From the NCBI GenBank assembly GCA_016297405.1, contig JAEDGP010000030.1, positions 1 to 24,121 on the forward strand: DNA of 24,121 nucleotides. Reading direction: 5' to 3'. Origin of the DNA: Treponema sp. (GTDB lineage: Bacteria; Spirochaetota; Spirochaetia; Treponematales; Treponemataceae). A model generated the notes under the pieces. The model worked only from the letters and a program-made list of their open reading frames with translations. It had not been told where the DNA came from and made no database searches. A program made the position numbers and the translations under genes. Below, one piece after another: positions 1 to 8,303 of this stretch (positions are counted from its first letter, which is position 1; every line of letters starts with the position of its first letter).

Positions 1-118
1 TAAGTTTTTCCAAATTAAGAAAACAGTTAATGATTATAATGGTTAATTAATATTTAAATTCGAATTATGCTTGTTTGAAGAGAATTGATAGGGATGCAAA
101 AATATTGGCTGACTTATT

Positions 119-1423
119 TTAGCTTTTTGTAATTTTTCTCTTGATAGACTCAATTTTTTGTTTAAGAGGTTTTTTAAGAAATTTTTTGATCTTATTTTTT
201 AAGTCATTTTGTTTATTTTGAATTTTAATTTTATATTGAAACTTAATCAAATTTCTGAAAATAAACCATTTATAGGAGTTGAATTTTTTTAGATTCTTTT
301 TATTTTTTATAAATTCTTTTTGAATTGGAATGTAATAGCGTTTAATTTGTTCCTGTGTTATGGAAAGTGATTTTTGGAAAGTTTCTTTTAGATTTACAAT
401 ATTTTCATAAGACCATGAAAAACCATATCTTTCAATTCCACCAGTGCAATTGACACTTTCAAGGGCAAGAATAGTTCTTATACATTTTTCACATTTACAG
501 CAATTTTTTCCATTTGAATTGGATTGCCAACAGACGCGAAATTTCATCTTTGAAAGAACATCTTCTTTCTGTTCCATTAGAAATCTAATTTTTCCAAGTC
601 TGTCAAATTCCCGTCCATCATGAATTGTATTACAGCGACAGAAGTTAACATAGTTATCAATAGTTGGATCACTGGCACAGGTATAAAGGCCAGTTAAAGA
701 TTCTGGAAAGCTTGAGGCAATATAAAGATTCTCAAATCCATATAAGTAAGCAAGAGGTGCTGCATGGGAAATAATTGAAATTCCATGTTGGAATCCATGC
801 CACCACATGTCTGGTGCTTTATTTTTAATGGCACGATCCAACTTCCATTCATAAATTGTTTTTCTGAAGTTACTTTTGATTACTTGATAGTTCAGATTGA
901 AATTTTCTGCAGTTTTTGTATTTGCAGTATTAACAATTTGCCAGGAATCATCGTCATCATATTTTACATCTGCACCCCATATAGTAATAAGCATTGGATT
1001 TTCATCCAGATGTTTTATGAGTGTAGTCCAAGCATCAATACCACCGCTAAAAAATAATCCGGAATTAATTTTTGACGGGATATCAGTGTTGTCAATGGAT
1101 TTAGTAATGATGTTTGTATTGAACCATTCAAGTCCAGGGTACATATTTTTGTAACCATTTTCGATTTTATCAAGGTTGTTTAAAAATATTTTATCTACTT
1201 CAGGTGTATCAATGATGGAATTGAAAATCCATGCGATGGGAAGGATATTTGCCAGGAACGGAATTATGAGAACGCTTTTTGGAACTTCAGAAATATCTGT
1301 TTGAAATTCTAGAAAAGGGATTTCATTTTGATTTATATAAGTACCGACAATTCCTTCAGTTTTATAAGAGGCGATAACCTTATATTTTTCAATTGATTCA
1401 ATTGTGATAGAAATCTTATTCAT
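119..1423 (-). CDS. PP-loop (ATP-pyrophosphatase-like) protein, uncharacterised
   Basis: About 434 residues. A nucleotide-binding PP-loop is seen at residues 126-131 (SGGIDA; the usual SGGxDS with Ser replaced by Ala). A cysteine group follows near residues 298-314 (C298, C308, C309, C311, C314, within NCCKCEKCIRT) and probably binds zinc. PP-loop enzymes adenylate a substrate before amidation, thiolation or similar chemistry, but I cannot name the substrate. Related uncharacterised proteins are often seen in surface-polysaccharide loci; that is recollection and not shown here. The C-terminal ~80 residues are very Lys/Asn/Ile rich. I chose the ATG at 1421-1423 because AAGGA (1431-1435) lies 7 nt upstream; a TTG one codon earlier is also open. 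The gene is far more AT-rich than everything after 1690, which suggests recent acquisition. A broken gene lies just upstream on the same strand. Confidence 0.75.
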   Translation of the reverse strand: MNKISITIESIEKYKVIASYKTEGIVGTYINQNEIPFLEFQTDISEVPKSVLIIPFLANILPIAWIFNSIIDTPEVDKIFLNNLDKIENGYKNMYPGLEWFNTNIITKSIDNTDIPSKINSGLFFSGGIDAWTTLIKHLDENPMLITIWGADVKYDDDDSWQIVNTANTKTAENFNLNYQVIKSNFRKTIYEWKLDRAIKNKAPDMWWHGFQHGISIISHAAPLAYLYGFENLYIASSFPESLTGLYTCASDPTIDNYVNFCRCNTIHDGREFDRLGKIRFLMEQKEDVLSKMKFRVCWQSNSNGKNCCKCEKCIRTILALESVNCTGGIERYGFSWSYENIVNLKETFQKSLSITQEQIKRYYIPIQKEFIKNKKNLKKFNSYKWFIFRNLIKFQYKIKIQNKQNDLKNKIKKFLKKPLKQKIESIKRKITKS

Positions 1424-1440
1424 CAATGGTTCCTTACCAT

Positions 1441-1680
1441 CTAGTTAAACGCATTTTCTATGATGTTCCAATAATAATCAAAAATATTTTCTGGGATTAT
1501 GGAATCATGTTTGCTGATTAATTCATCAAAAACAGTTTAATTGATATGAGAAATTGAATCAACGAATTTTATGTAGGGAAATTTTTCAAGCCATAGTTCA
1601 CAGACTCCCTGAACTTTTTTGCTAATTTTAATCAAAATTTTAGCATACCGTTGAAAAAGTTTTTTAGACTTTGTATCATT
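1441..1680 (-). pseudogene. Remnant of a disrupted gene (3' fragment)
   Basis: The minus strand holds an open frame from 1680 to a TAG at 1441-1443 that is interrupted by a single TAA at 1537-1539. On both sides of that stop it reads like ordinary protein (for example LWLEKFPYIKFVDSISHIN before it and TVFDELISKHDSIIPENIF after it). No start codon or ribosome site suits a short gene, and the frame closes at a TGA at 1681-1683. It ends 17 nt before the ATG of the PP-loop gene on the same strand, which is operon-like spacing. I read it as the C-terminal end of a lost upstream partner, cut where the thi promoter begins. I do not recognise the family. Confidence 0.5.
1651..1679 (+). promoter_or_regulatory. 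Sigma-70 promoter for thiME
   Basis: TTGAAA (1651-1656) and TATCAT (1674-1679) are 17 bp apart, each 5/6 to consensus. The predicted transcript start, near 1686, is just ahead of the TPP riboswitch. The promoter lies inside the remnant gene on the other strand. Confidence 0.6.
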
Positions 1681-1690
1681 TCATAAATTG

Positions 1691-1768
1691 CATGGGTACT
1701 TTTTGGCACAGCCAGAAGGTTGAGATCACACCATTAGAACCTGTCAGTTAATACTGTTGTAGGGAGAC
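1691..1768 (+). promoter_or_regulatory. TPP riboswitch (THI element) upstream of thiM
   Basis: Conserved THI-box pieces occur in order: GGTTGAGATCACACC (about 1718-1732), GAACCTG (about 1737-1743), a CAGT-TAAT-ACTG hairpin (1745-1756), then TTGTAGGGAG (about 1757-1766). An additional variable hairpin (TTGGC/GCCAG around 1704-1716) matches the position of P3. The conserved 3' AGGGAG is also the ribosome-binding site of thiM, 5 nt before its ATG, so the switch most simply works by hiding the ribosome site when TPP is bound. Control of a thiazole kinase and a thiamine phosphate synthase by TPP fits established knowledge of this family. Confidence 0.92.
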
Positions 1769-1771
1769 ATT

Positions 1772-2602
1772 ATGAACACTTCTCTAAAAGAGAACATCAA
1801 GAATGCTGTTCTCAAAGCAAGAGAGACTACTCCTCTTGCTCCATCCGTAACAAATACAGTTACAGTTAATTTTGTTGCCAACGCACAGCTGGCCTGCGGC
1901 GGAAGCGCAGCAATGGTTTACCTTCCAGACGAAGGCGAATGCGTGGCAAATATTGGCGGTGCGGTTTACCTGAACATGGGAACTCTTCTTCCAATCTACG
2001 AAGAAACAATTCCACGCACCTGCAAGACCCTTCACGCTCTAAAAAAGAACTGGGTCCTGGATCCGGTGGCACTTGGAATTGGTTCCCTTCGCACAAAACT
2101 TGTTTCAGACATGAAAAACTATCCGCCAACAATTATTCGCGGTAATGCCAGCGAAATCATTGCAGTAGCAAAACTCTGGGGACTTGCACTCTCCACTTCC
2201 ACCGGACCTGTTGGCGTTGATTCGGTAGATTCTGTTGCTTCTGCAGAACAGGCTGCCGTAACGCTTGCCCGCTTCATAAACGGAGCGGTAGCCGTAAGCG
2301 GTGAAAAAGACCTTGTAACAGACGGAAAAATCATGGTCTATTCAGAAGGCGGGTCGCATTTTATGGAAAAAATTACAGGTGCCGGCTGTTCCCTTGGCGG
2401 TGTGTGCGCAGTATATGCAGCCGTTACAGATCCATTCACCGCAGCTCTTACAGCAACCCAGATTTACAACCTTGCAGGAAGGCGCGCCCAGGAAATATCA
2501 AAGGCACCTGCAAGTTTTCAGATGAACTTTCTGGATAACCTTTATCTTGCAACTGCTGAAGATGTGGCAAACAATCCGTTTACAGTCAAAGAGGCAAACT
2601 AA
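1772..2602 (+). CDS. thiM: Hydroxyethylthiazole kinase
   Basis: 276 residues, the usual size of the family. ThiM phosphorylates 4-methyl-5-(2-hydroxyethyl)thiazole with ATP, a cytosolic salvage step that supplies one half of thiamine phosphate. Visible family features are VTN near residue 26 followed by the substrate-binding stretch NFVANAQLACGG, DPVALGIG at 97-104, RGNASEI at 123-129, and the anion-hole/catalytic loop TGAGCSLGG at 202-210, with Cys206. The ATG at 1772 is fixed by the AGGGAG ribosome site that belongs to the TPP riboswitch. The thiE start follows its stop directly, so the two are translated as a unit. No thiD or de novo thiazole genes are in the window, so the locus here supports salvage of thiazole. 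Confidence 0.95.
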   Translation: MNTSLKENIKNAVLKARETTPLAPSVTNTVTVNFVANAQLACGGSAAMVYLPDEGECVANIGGAVYLNMGTLLPIYEETIPRTCKTLHALKKNWVLDPVALGIGSLRTKLVSDMKNYPPTIIRGNASEIIAVAKLWGLALSTSTGPVGVDSVDSVASAEQAAVTLARFINGAVAVSGEKDLVTDGKIMVYSEGGSHFMEKITGAGCSLGGVCAVYAAVTDPFTAALTATQIYNLAGRRAQEISKAPASFQMNFLDNLYLATAEDVANNPFTVKEAN

Positions 2603-3289
2603 ATGAAAATGAAATGTGATGTAAGCGCATACCTGATTCTTGGCCGAGAAAACACAAACGGCCGGCCGGTTGCACAAATAGTAAAAGATGCCGTAAAAGC
2701 AGGATTCACCATTATTCAGGTGCGCTCCAAAGAAGAATCCGCTACACAGCTGATCGAAGACTGCAAGGAAATTGCTGACGTGCTTTCATCAATGAATAAA
2801 AGCAACGACGTGATTCTGGTGGTAGATGACAGGCTTGATGTAGTGCTTGCCGCAAGAGAACAAGGTATAAAAGTGGACGGCATTCATGTTGGCCAGACCG
2901 ATATACCTGTAAGTGTTTGTCGCAAATATCTTGGTAGCGATGCAATCATTGGATTGAGCGCACCAACAAAAGACCTGATCAACTATGTGAAAAATTACGA
3001 TGTAAGCCAGATTGATTATTTTGGTGCGGGGCCTGTCCACGAAACTTCTACAAAGCCGGACTGCGGCATGGACGAAAACGGCAAGGTAATCACAAGAACA
3101 TTTGCAGAACTTAAGGAATTGGCAGAAGCAAGTCCAATTCCAGTAGTTGTTGGAGGCGGCGTAAAAACAAAGGACATAAAACCTTTAAAACAGACTGGCG
3201 TTCACGGATTTTTTGTAGTCAGTGCAGTCGCAGGCGCCGCAGACCCATTCACCGCCGCAAAAGAGCTTGTGGATGCATGGAACGAATAG
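2603..3289 (+). CDS. thiE: Thiamine phosphate synthase
   Basis: 228 residues, a TIM-barrel enzyme that joins HMP pyrophosphate and thiazole phosphate to make thiamine phosphate. Family landmarks are IIQVRSKE (37-44), DDRLDV (75-80), GIHVGQTD (93-100) with the pyrophosphate/Mg-binding residues, IIGLSAPT (115-122), the GAGPVHETSTK loop (141-151) and VVGGGVK (182-188). It starts with zero spacing after the thiM TAA, with AAAGAGG (2588-2594) 8 nt upstream inside thiM, so it is co-transcribed and riboswitch-controlled. The motif GAGPVHETSTKPDCG is slightly divergent from the commoner GxGPxFxTxTK but keeps the phosphate-binding glycines and the lysine. Confidence 0.95.
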   Translation: MKMKCDVSAYLILGRENTNGRPVAQIVKDAVKAGFTIIQVRSKEESATQLIEDCKEIADVLSSMNKSNDVILVVDDRLDVVLAAREQGIKVDGIHVGQTDIPVSVCRKYLGSDAIIGLSAPTKDLINYVKNYDVSQIDYFGAGPVHETSTKPDCGMDENGKVITRTFAELKELAEASPIPVVVGGGVKTKDIKPLKQTGVHGFFVVSAVAGAADPFTAAKELVDAWNE

Positions 3290-3310
3290 TTCTCAGATAA
3301 TCAAAAAAAA

Positions 3311-3727
3311 TCAATGACGGTTGCAGTTTCCGCAGCCGTTGATTATTACATGCGGCTTTCCGCTTTTTGTTTTGTTAAAAAGCCGGCACAAAAGGTAACT
3401 TTCCTGCGGCACTTCTTTATGGCACACCGGGCAAGCCCTTTGAACATAAGCTTTTTTTGCAGGATAACAAGTGGGACATCCATATACATAGCAAATCTGA
3501 TCGTTTGCTGTTTGAGTGGAACGGAAAACCTTTGACATAAGGTTATTGCCCGGAGTTAACGGAGTGCCGCACACCGGGCAATTCGCAAAGCTTAGACCAC
3601 CAGTGCTTTTGCGCCGGCCGTTGCCAACCCTACGTTTTTTTAGCTCATCACAATAAACTTTCTTAAAATACAGAAGGGCCGCAACAATCACGCTTGCCAC
3701 AAGCCCCATAAGAAAATATTCAAACAT
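3311..3727 (-). CDS. Membrane-anchored protein with tandem zinc ribbons
   Basis: 138 residues. Residues 5-22 are a hydrophobic N-terminal anchor, followed by a basic linker (about 28-41). Two zinc-ribbon-like repeats of almost equal spacing follow: C50-x2-C53-x30-C84-x2-C87 and C99-x2-C102-x29-C132-x2-C135, with CPVC opening both. The layout predicts an inner-membrane protein with a cytoplasmic metal-binding head; function is unknown. The ATG overlaps the stop of the upstream chemotaxis receptor by one base (TAATG), with AAGG 4 nt before it, so translation is probably coupled to the receptor. It converges with thiE with only about 20 bp between them and no clear terminator. Confidence 0.7.
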   Translation of the reverse strand: MFEYFLMGLVASVIVAALLYFKKVYCDELKKRRVGNGRRKSTGGLSFANCPVCGTPLTPGNNLMSKVFRSTQTANDQICYVYGCPTCYPAKKAYVQRACPVCHKEVPQESYLLCRLFNKTKSGKPHVIINGCGNCNRH

Positions 3728-5547
3728 TATACCTTATAAACCGCAAGCATATTGTTTACAGCAACTGCAAGATTTACGTTCTGTTCAGCCTGAGATGCAG
3801 TTTTTTCGGCAAACTGTTCCATCTGAAAAAGTCTGTTGCCGGCGCTCTGTTCGCTTTCCAAAATCAAAGCCGAAGATTGCTTGAATTTTTCAAGACGATC
3901 AACAGAAGCTTTTGTGCCGCTCCTAATCTTTCCATAGGTCTCTGCAATCATAACAGAAGATTCCCTAAGCTGCTTTATGGAATCTTTTACAGATTGGGCT
4001 TCCTGATGCTGATTATCGATTCCTTTCTTAAGTTTTTCAAACAAAGAATCAAGACTTCTTACCTTTGAACCAAGCTGGCCAAAACTTTCAGATGATTCAT
4101 TTGAAGCCTGAACGATATCCGCAACCGCTTTCTGAATATCTCCAATAACTGTCATGATAGAATCTGTTTGCTTTGAAGAACTTTCCGCAAGCGCACGAAT
4201 TTCACTGGCAACAACACTAAATCCTTTTCCGGCAGTACCTGCATGGGCAGCTTCAATTGCCGCATTCATAGCCAAAAGATTTGTTTTTGCAGAAATATCA
4301 GAAATGACAGTATTCATTTTTTCAAGATTCTTTGAAAGCTCAACGATGGTTGCAACCTGCTGGGTAACTACTTCCTGCTTGTGCTTTCCGCTGACTGTTT
4401 CTGAAACAACCTGAGAATATTCTTCCGAAATAGTTCCAATTACTTCAGTCGCATTGCTGATTTCATCAGAAATGTCACCTACGGCATATGAAGATTCTAC
4501 AACAGTTGATTCCTGAGCCGAAATCTTTTTTTCCAGCTCAGAAACAGTCTGCTTTAAATCTGCAAAACCGTCTGCGAATTCACTTGTAAGATCATTCTGC
4601 AGAACAGCTCTTTTATCAATTTCTGCAAGGGCTGCCTTTGTATCATTCATAAGCCGCTGGTTTTCATCTGCCCTCATGCAAAGCATTTTACTATTTGCAG
4701 CCAGCTGTTTTGCAACCACGCGAACCCTGGAAACTATCTGCTGAAGCTGAGCCATAACATTGTTGCAGGCAGACGCAAGGCTATCAAGTTCGCTTTTTCC
4801 TTTTGCAGGAATGCGAAGGGTAAGATTGCAGCTGCCTTCAGAAACTCTGGAAAGAGCCGTTGTAACTTTACGTACGTTTTTAAAGAACAAGATGCTCAGG
4901 AAAAGAACCAAAGCCATTACCAGAATGCTGATGACACAGCATAAAACTATCAGTATCTTTTTGCGTGCATTGATTTCTGCAACAGCGTCTGCCGCATCAA
5001 ATTCAATTACAAGGAAACCTACGAATTCCGCATCTTCCATAATTGGATGAAAAACGGCAACTATGTCTTTTCCTTCCCTGTTTACAATTGAAGTAACAGA
5101 TGTTTCCTTATCTTTTGATGACATAACATCAAAGGGAGTTTTTCCATACACAGAAAAATCTTCAACCACGCCGATTCCTGTGAATTCGTCTTTATCTTCA
5201 GGCTTTCCGCTTCCATCAGCCATATACATGAATTCATTGCCTTCAAAAGGAACAGCAACGAAAATACGTTCACATCCGAAGGTTGATTTTACGCCAAAAA
5301 GATTGTCGCATGCATCTTCATAAGCATAATCTTCCGGATCCTGGTTTTTGAACATTTCCTGTACTTCGGCAGGATCGGCATAACTTTCACCTTCTTCAAG
5401 AATTGCCTTACTCTGCTGAAGGAACAATCTGGAAGCAGTTTTTTCAGCTGTCTGCGTAGTATATAAAACCGCCAGAAACGAAAGCAAAGCCATAATCAAT
5501 GCTGTTCCCAAAACGAACTTAAACTTATATAGACTGAGAAATTTCAT
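3727..5547 (-). CDS. Methyl-accepting chemotaxis protein
   Basis: 606 residues from the chosen start. TM1 covers about 11-31 and TM2 about 198-222. The ~165-residue extracellular part between them is probably a single Cache-type sensor; the ligand is unknown. A HAMP segment runs about 222-275, followed by a long coiled-coil signalling domain. Its tip carries TNLLAMNAAIEAAHAG (422-437) and GKGFSVVASEIRALAE (440-455), the region that contacts CheA and CheW. I place the start at the ATG 5545-5547 because AAGGGG (5554-5559) is 6 nt upstream; a longer frame opens 10 codons earlier but has no such site. A strong promoter lies at 5600-5628. The zinc-ribbon gene overlaps its stop codon. Confidence 0.93.
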   Translation of the reverse strand: MKFLSLYKFKFVLGTALIMALLSFLAVLYTTQTAEKTASRLFLQQSKAILEEGESYADPAEVQEMFKNQDPEDYAYEDACDNLFGVKSTFGCERIFVAVPFEGNEFMYMADGSGKPEDKDEFTGIGVVEDFSVYGKTPFDVMSSKDKETSVTSIVNREGKDIVAVFHPIMEDAEFVGFLVIEFDAADAVAEINARKKILIVLCCVISILVMALVLFLSILFFKNVRKVTTALSRVSEGSCNLTLRIPAKGKSELDSLASACNNVMAQLQQIVSRVRVVAKQLAANSKMLCMRADENQRLMNDTKAALAEIDKRAVLQNDLTSEFADGFADLKQTVSELEKKISAQESTVVESSYAVGDISDEISNATEVIGTISEEYSQVVSETVSGKHKQEVVTQQVATIVELSKNLEKMNTVISDISAKTNLLAMNAAIEAAHAGTAGKGFSVVASEIRALAESSSKQTDSIMTVIGDIQKAVADIVQASNESSESFGQLGSKVRSLDSLFEKLKKGIDNQHQEAQSVKDSIKQLRESSVMIAETYGKIRSGTKASVDRLEKFKQSSALILESEQSAGNRLFQMEQFAEKTASQAEQNVNLAVAVNNMLAVYKV

Positions 5548-5599
5548 ATACAGCCCCTTAATATCTGCCTGAAGCAAAAAAAATAAACAAAATCATTAA

Positions 5600-5628
5600 A
5601 TTATAGCATTGAATTCAGCGAATCGCAA
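5600..5628 (-). promoter_or_regulatory. Promoter for the chemotaxis receptor gene
   Basis: On the minus strand TTGCGA (5628-5623) and a perfect TATAAT (5605-5600) are 17 bp apart, with an extended -10 (TGC before TATAAT). It lies in the 93-bp gap before the receptor start. Confidence 0.7.
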
Positions 5629-5640
5629 AAAAAAGTATAA

Positions 5641-6567
5641 TTATCTAATCTTTTTTGCAGAACTTTTATTTTCCAGTCGAAGCAAACGCTTTTCATCCAG
5701 CCTTTTCTGAATCTTTTCACGAATAAGCAGAAGGGATTCTGCATTTGCCGGATTCTTCATTGAAGGGAATTTCTTTACGAAAGATTCCGCAGTTCTGTGG
5801 CGAGCCCTGGCTTCATGTATTTTCTGGATAAACGATTCGCTGAATTTTTCCTGTTTTGCAGATGCCAGGCGATGGATATAATCCAAAGATTCCAGAAGAC
5901 TCTTACCAGCAAACCAGTCTTCGGCCCCGTAACGATCTTTCAATGAATCTGCAAGATCTTTAAGGCGGGTAATATAAACGTTGAAATCAACAAGCCTGTG
6001 AACAGAAAAAGCCACATCCAGAAAAAGCATAAATCCAATCCCAGAGGCAACCGTCTGAACAACGACAACCTGCATGCTGTTCAGTAGAGTTCTGAAAAGA
6101 GGATGCACAAAATCAATCACACAAACAGTCATGATGCCAAACAGAGTAGAATTCAAAAGGCAGATACGTCCGTGAAGATGAAGGGGAATGGTTTTTCCTC
6201 GGATAACAATTTTTTTAGACGAATAGTCCCACCATTTTGTATGAAACAGCTTTTCAAGAACATAACCTGCAGCATATTCTACGGCAGAGCAAAAAACCAG
6301 CCCAGAAATAAAGAGCACCCATACAGGACTCTGAAGTTCTTTTGGCAAAGTCAAAATCAGTATTCCGCCAAAACCATAGACAGGACAAAGGGGACCAAAC
6401 AGAACCCCCCTGTTCACAAAACGATGTTCAAAGAAAATGCCCACGTAAAGAACTTCACAAATCCATCCAATTACGCTGAACATATAGAAAATCAAAAACG
6501 CCCGTGAAAATCCGGGTGAAAAAAGCCTGAACAGATTATGTCCAAACAGATAGCTGAAAAAATCCAC
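5641..6567 (-). CDS. PF06541-type (CmpB family) membrane protein
   Basis: 308 residues. The N-terminal ~190 residues hold about five membrane helices (roughly 22-46, 60-75, 82-103, 138-155, 167-190) with the family landmarks WICEVLY (35-41), WWDYS (112-116) and LHGRICL (131-137). The family is annotated as a putative ABC-transporter type membrane protein, but no ATPase or binding protein is nearby and its role is not established. Residues ~195-308 form a charged, helical cytoplasmic tail that most family members lack or have shorter. It begins with GTG (6565-6567), supported by AAGGTGG (6575-6581) 7 nt upstream. It lies 28 nt downstream of the HDOD gene on the same strand, so they are probably co-transcribed. 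Confidence 0.8.
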   Translation of the reverse strand: MDFFSYLFGHNLFRLFSPGFSRAFLIFYMFSVIGWICEVLYVGIFFEHRFVNRGVLFGPLCPVYGFGGILILTLPKELQSPVWVLFISGLVFCSAVEYAAGYVLEKLFHTKWWDYSSKKIVIRGKTIPLHLHGRICLLNSTLFGIMTVCVIDFVHPLFRTLLNSMQVVVVQTVASGIGFMLFLDVAFSVHRLVDFNVYITRLKDLADSLKDRYGAEDWFAGKSLLESLDYIHRLASAKQEKFSESFIQKIHEARARHRTAESFVKKFPSMKNPANAESLLLIREKIQKRLDEKRLLRLENKSSAKKIR

Positions 6568-6595
6568 TTCAACGCCACCTTACAAGAGATTTTGA

Positions 6596-8107
6596 TTAGA
6601 TTTTTTCCGAAGCCTGAACAAATGCCTGGAAAAGTTTATCAGATATATTCTTGAACTGACCTTCAGATGAGATTCCTACTGTTTTCAGGACGAACTGATC
6701 GACCTGATAAAAATCAACTTCCTGTTCCTCATAATGAACCATAAGGTCTGCAAGATTTATGATTGCCGTAAGTTTTCTGTCTTCTTCCGGAGCAAGTTCA
6801 GGCTCATGATGATAGCGGAGAACGTTTACGATTGCATTAGGAAAATTCCATTTTCTGGCTATGCGGGCACCGATTTCGCCATGATTTACGCCAGAAAGAA
6901 TCTTTTCGAACAATCCGGCCGCAACTCCCTTTTCAACACAAACCTCTTTGATTTTCTGCAGAAAATCCGGATGAGCTGTTTCAAAAATGATTTTTCCCAT
7001 ATCGTGCAGAAGACCGCAAATATATGCATCTTCTACAACTTTTCTTTCGCTTGCGCAGAAGTTTCTTGCCAAATTATATGAAAAGAACGCAACTTCATAG
7101 GCATGTTTCCAAAGCTTGTCGCTATTACCCGAAACATTGTTGAAAACATCGATTGTTCCTACCGTATAAAGCAGGTTCTTTATTCCCCTGGTACCAACCA
7201 GTTTTACAGCTTCTGGAATGCTGCTGCATGGTTTTGCAAGTGAGAATGCTGCAGAGTTTACCTGCTTCAGAAGTTCACCAGCAAGTGCAACATCGTTTGA
7301 AATCTGAAGAGCTATGTCGCTGAGTCTGGAATCCGGGTCAGAAAGAAGGCGGTTGAGCTTCTGGATGTTTTCCGGGAACTGAGGCAAATCATTGATAGAA
7401 TTTTCAAATTCCTCAGTAACCGTATCAATTTCGCTTTGTGTAGCCTTGTTCAGAGGCAAAATGATTCTGGTAATGGTTTCGCCGTTTTCACAAAGAGTCT
7501 GAAAGCAGTTTGCTTCCATTCCGATCTTCTTAAGCATAAGAATCATGATTACAAGACCAAGTCCCGCACCTTCGGAATTATCCAGGAGCTGAAACAATGC
7601 ATCTTCCACAGAATCGAACATTTCCGCACGCGCAAGCTTGTCATGAATTCTTTTATATTCAAAAACCGTAAGATTGGAATTATTGTGCACTTCCATCTTG
7701 ATTTTGTTGTTACGAACCTGAAGCAGAAGATTTACATAAAGTCCTGCTTTTTTCTGAAGATCCAAATAATGGGAAATGTTGTCCAGCGTGTCGGCCTTGA
7801 AATTTTCCATGCCGCGGTTGTAGTCATCTTCGTTTGTAATATCAAGACCTTTTTCTTTAAAGTAAACGCGTTTTGTATTGGCTTTTTTTGCATTTGTAAT
7901 GAGCTCGTTCTGGCAATAAACCAGATATTGGATCATGTGCTCCTGCCCCAGCTCCTGTAAAAATGCAGTAAGAATCTCACTCATGTATATTTCCATATCA
8001 TGAGGCAAAGTGTATGTTGTAATTGAAAGGGGCACTCCAGAATGAATGGCCATTCTTATCTTTGCTCTATCTACTTCCACCTTACTTTTTTCCAATTTTT
8101 TCACCAC
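6596..8107 (-). CDS. GHKL-type ATPase domain fused to an HDOD domain
   Basis: 503 residues, soluble. Residues ~35-222 resemble a histidine-kinase-like ATPase: an N-box with E68 and N72 (NELITNAKKA) and a G-box EGAGLGL (179-185). No phosphoacceptor histidine helix is evident. Residues ~240-440 form an HDOD domain (LPQFPENIQKLNRLLSD start), which still carries an HD pair at H368-D369 (LLHDMGK) and further histidines at H409 and H433-H434. HDOD proteins act in bacterial signalling, often without catalysis; keeping HD leaves phosphohydrolase activity possible. The start is uncertain: two GTG codons in a row (8107-8102) with only a weak AGAG upstream; an ATG at residue 19 is the alternative. It diverges from pyrB and probably leads the transcript that includes the PF06541 gene. 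Confidence 0.82.
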   Translation of the reverse strand: MVKKLEKSKVEVDRAKIRMAIHSGVPLSITTYTLPHDMEIYMSEILTAFLQELGQEHMIQYLVYCQNELITNAKKANTKRVYFKEKGLDITNEDDYNRGMENFKADTLDNISHYLDLQKKAGLYVNLLLQVRNNKIKMEVHNNSNLTVFEYKRIHDKLARAEMFDSVEDALFQLLDNSEGAGLGLVIMILMLKKIGMEANCFQTLCENGETITRIILPLNKATQSEIDTVTEEFENSINDLPQFPENIQKLNRLLSDPDSRLSDIALQISNDVALAGELLKQVNSAAFSLAKPCSSIPEAVKLVGTRGIKNLLYTVGTIDVFNNVSGNSDKLWKHAYEVAFFSYNLARNFCASERKVVEDAYICGLLHDMGKIIFETAHPDFLQKIKEVCVEKGVAAGLFEKILSGVNHGEIGARIARKWNFPNAIVNVLRYHHEPELAPEEDRKLTAIINLADLMVHYEEQEVDFYQVDQFVLKTVGISSEGQFKNISDKLFQAFVQASEKI

Positions 8108-8225
8108 TCTACGATTTTGTATTGTCTTTTATGATACCATAGGATCGTAAAAAAATAAATATCTTAACAAGTTGTTTTATAACAGCAGTAATAATTCAAT
8201 ACTTCTGGAAGAACCCTTTCAATAA

Positions 8226-8254
8226 TTGTAATACAAAGGCGGTTCTGTTATAAT
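8226..8254 (+). promoter_or_regulatory. Promoter for pyrBIC
   Basis: TTGTAA (8226-8231), a 17-bp spacer and a perfect TATAAT (8249-8254) with an extended -10 (TG at 8246-8247). The predicted transcript start is near 8261, giving a leader of about 43 nt. Confidence 0.7.
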
Positions 8255-8275
8255 CTTTCGAAAATGTCAGCACCG

Positions 8276-8287
8276 CTGATATATCAG
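8276..8287. promoter_or_regulatory. 12-bp perfect palindrome in the pyrB leader
   Basis: CTGATATATCAG is a perfect palindrome just downstream of the predicted transcript start. It overlaps the first two bases of AGGAG (8286-8290), the only ribosome-site candidate of pyrB. It could be an operator or a short hairpin that covers the site. Only the palindrome itself is seen; the role is inferred. Confidence 0.35.
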
Positions 8288-8303
8288 GAGCTTTAGTAGA
8301 ACT

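Noticed and set aside
1..118. AT-rich left edge
   Set aside because: No frame, RNA gene or terminator could be supported; it is the region downstream of the PP-loop gene.
7436..7960. 174-residue plus-strand frame inside the ATPase-HDOD gene
   Set aside because: Antisense shadow; the opposite frame carries clear motifs.
8264..8296. 10-codon leader peptide ahead of pyrB (MSAPLIYQEL)
   Set aside because: It has no ribosome site, the predicted transcript starts only about 3 nt before it, and there is no pyrimidine-sensing attenuator after it.
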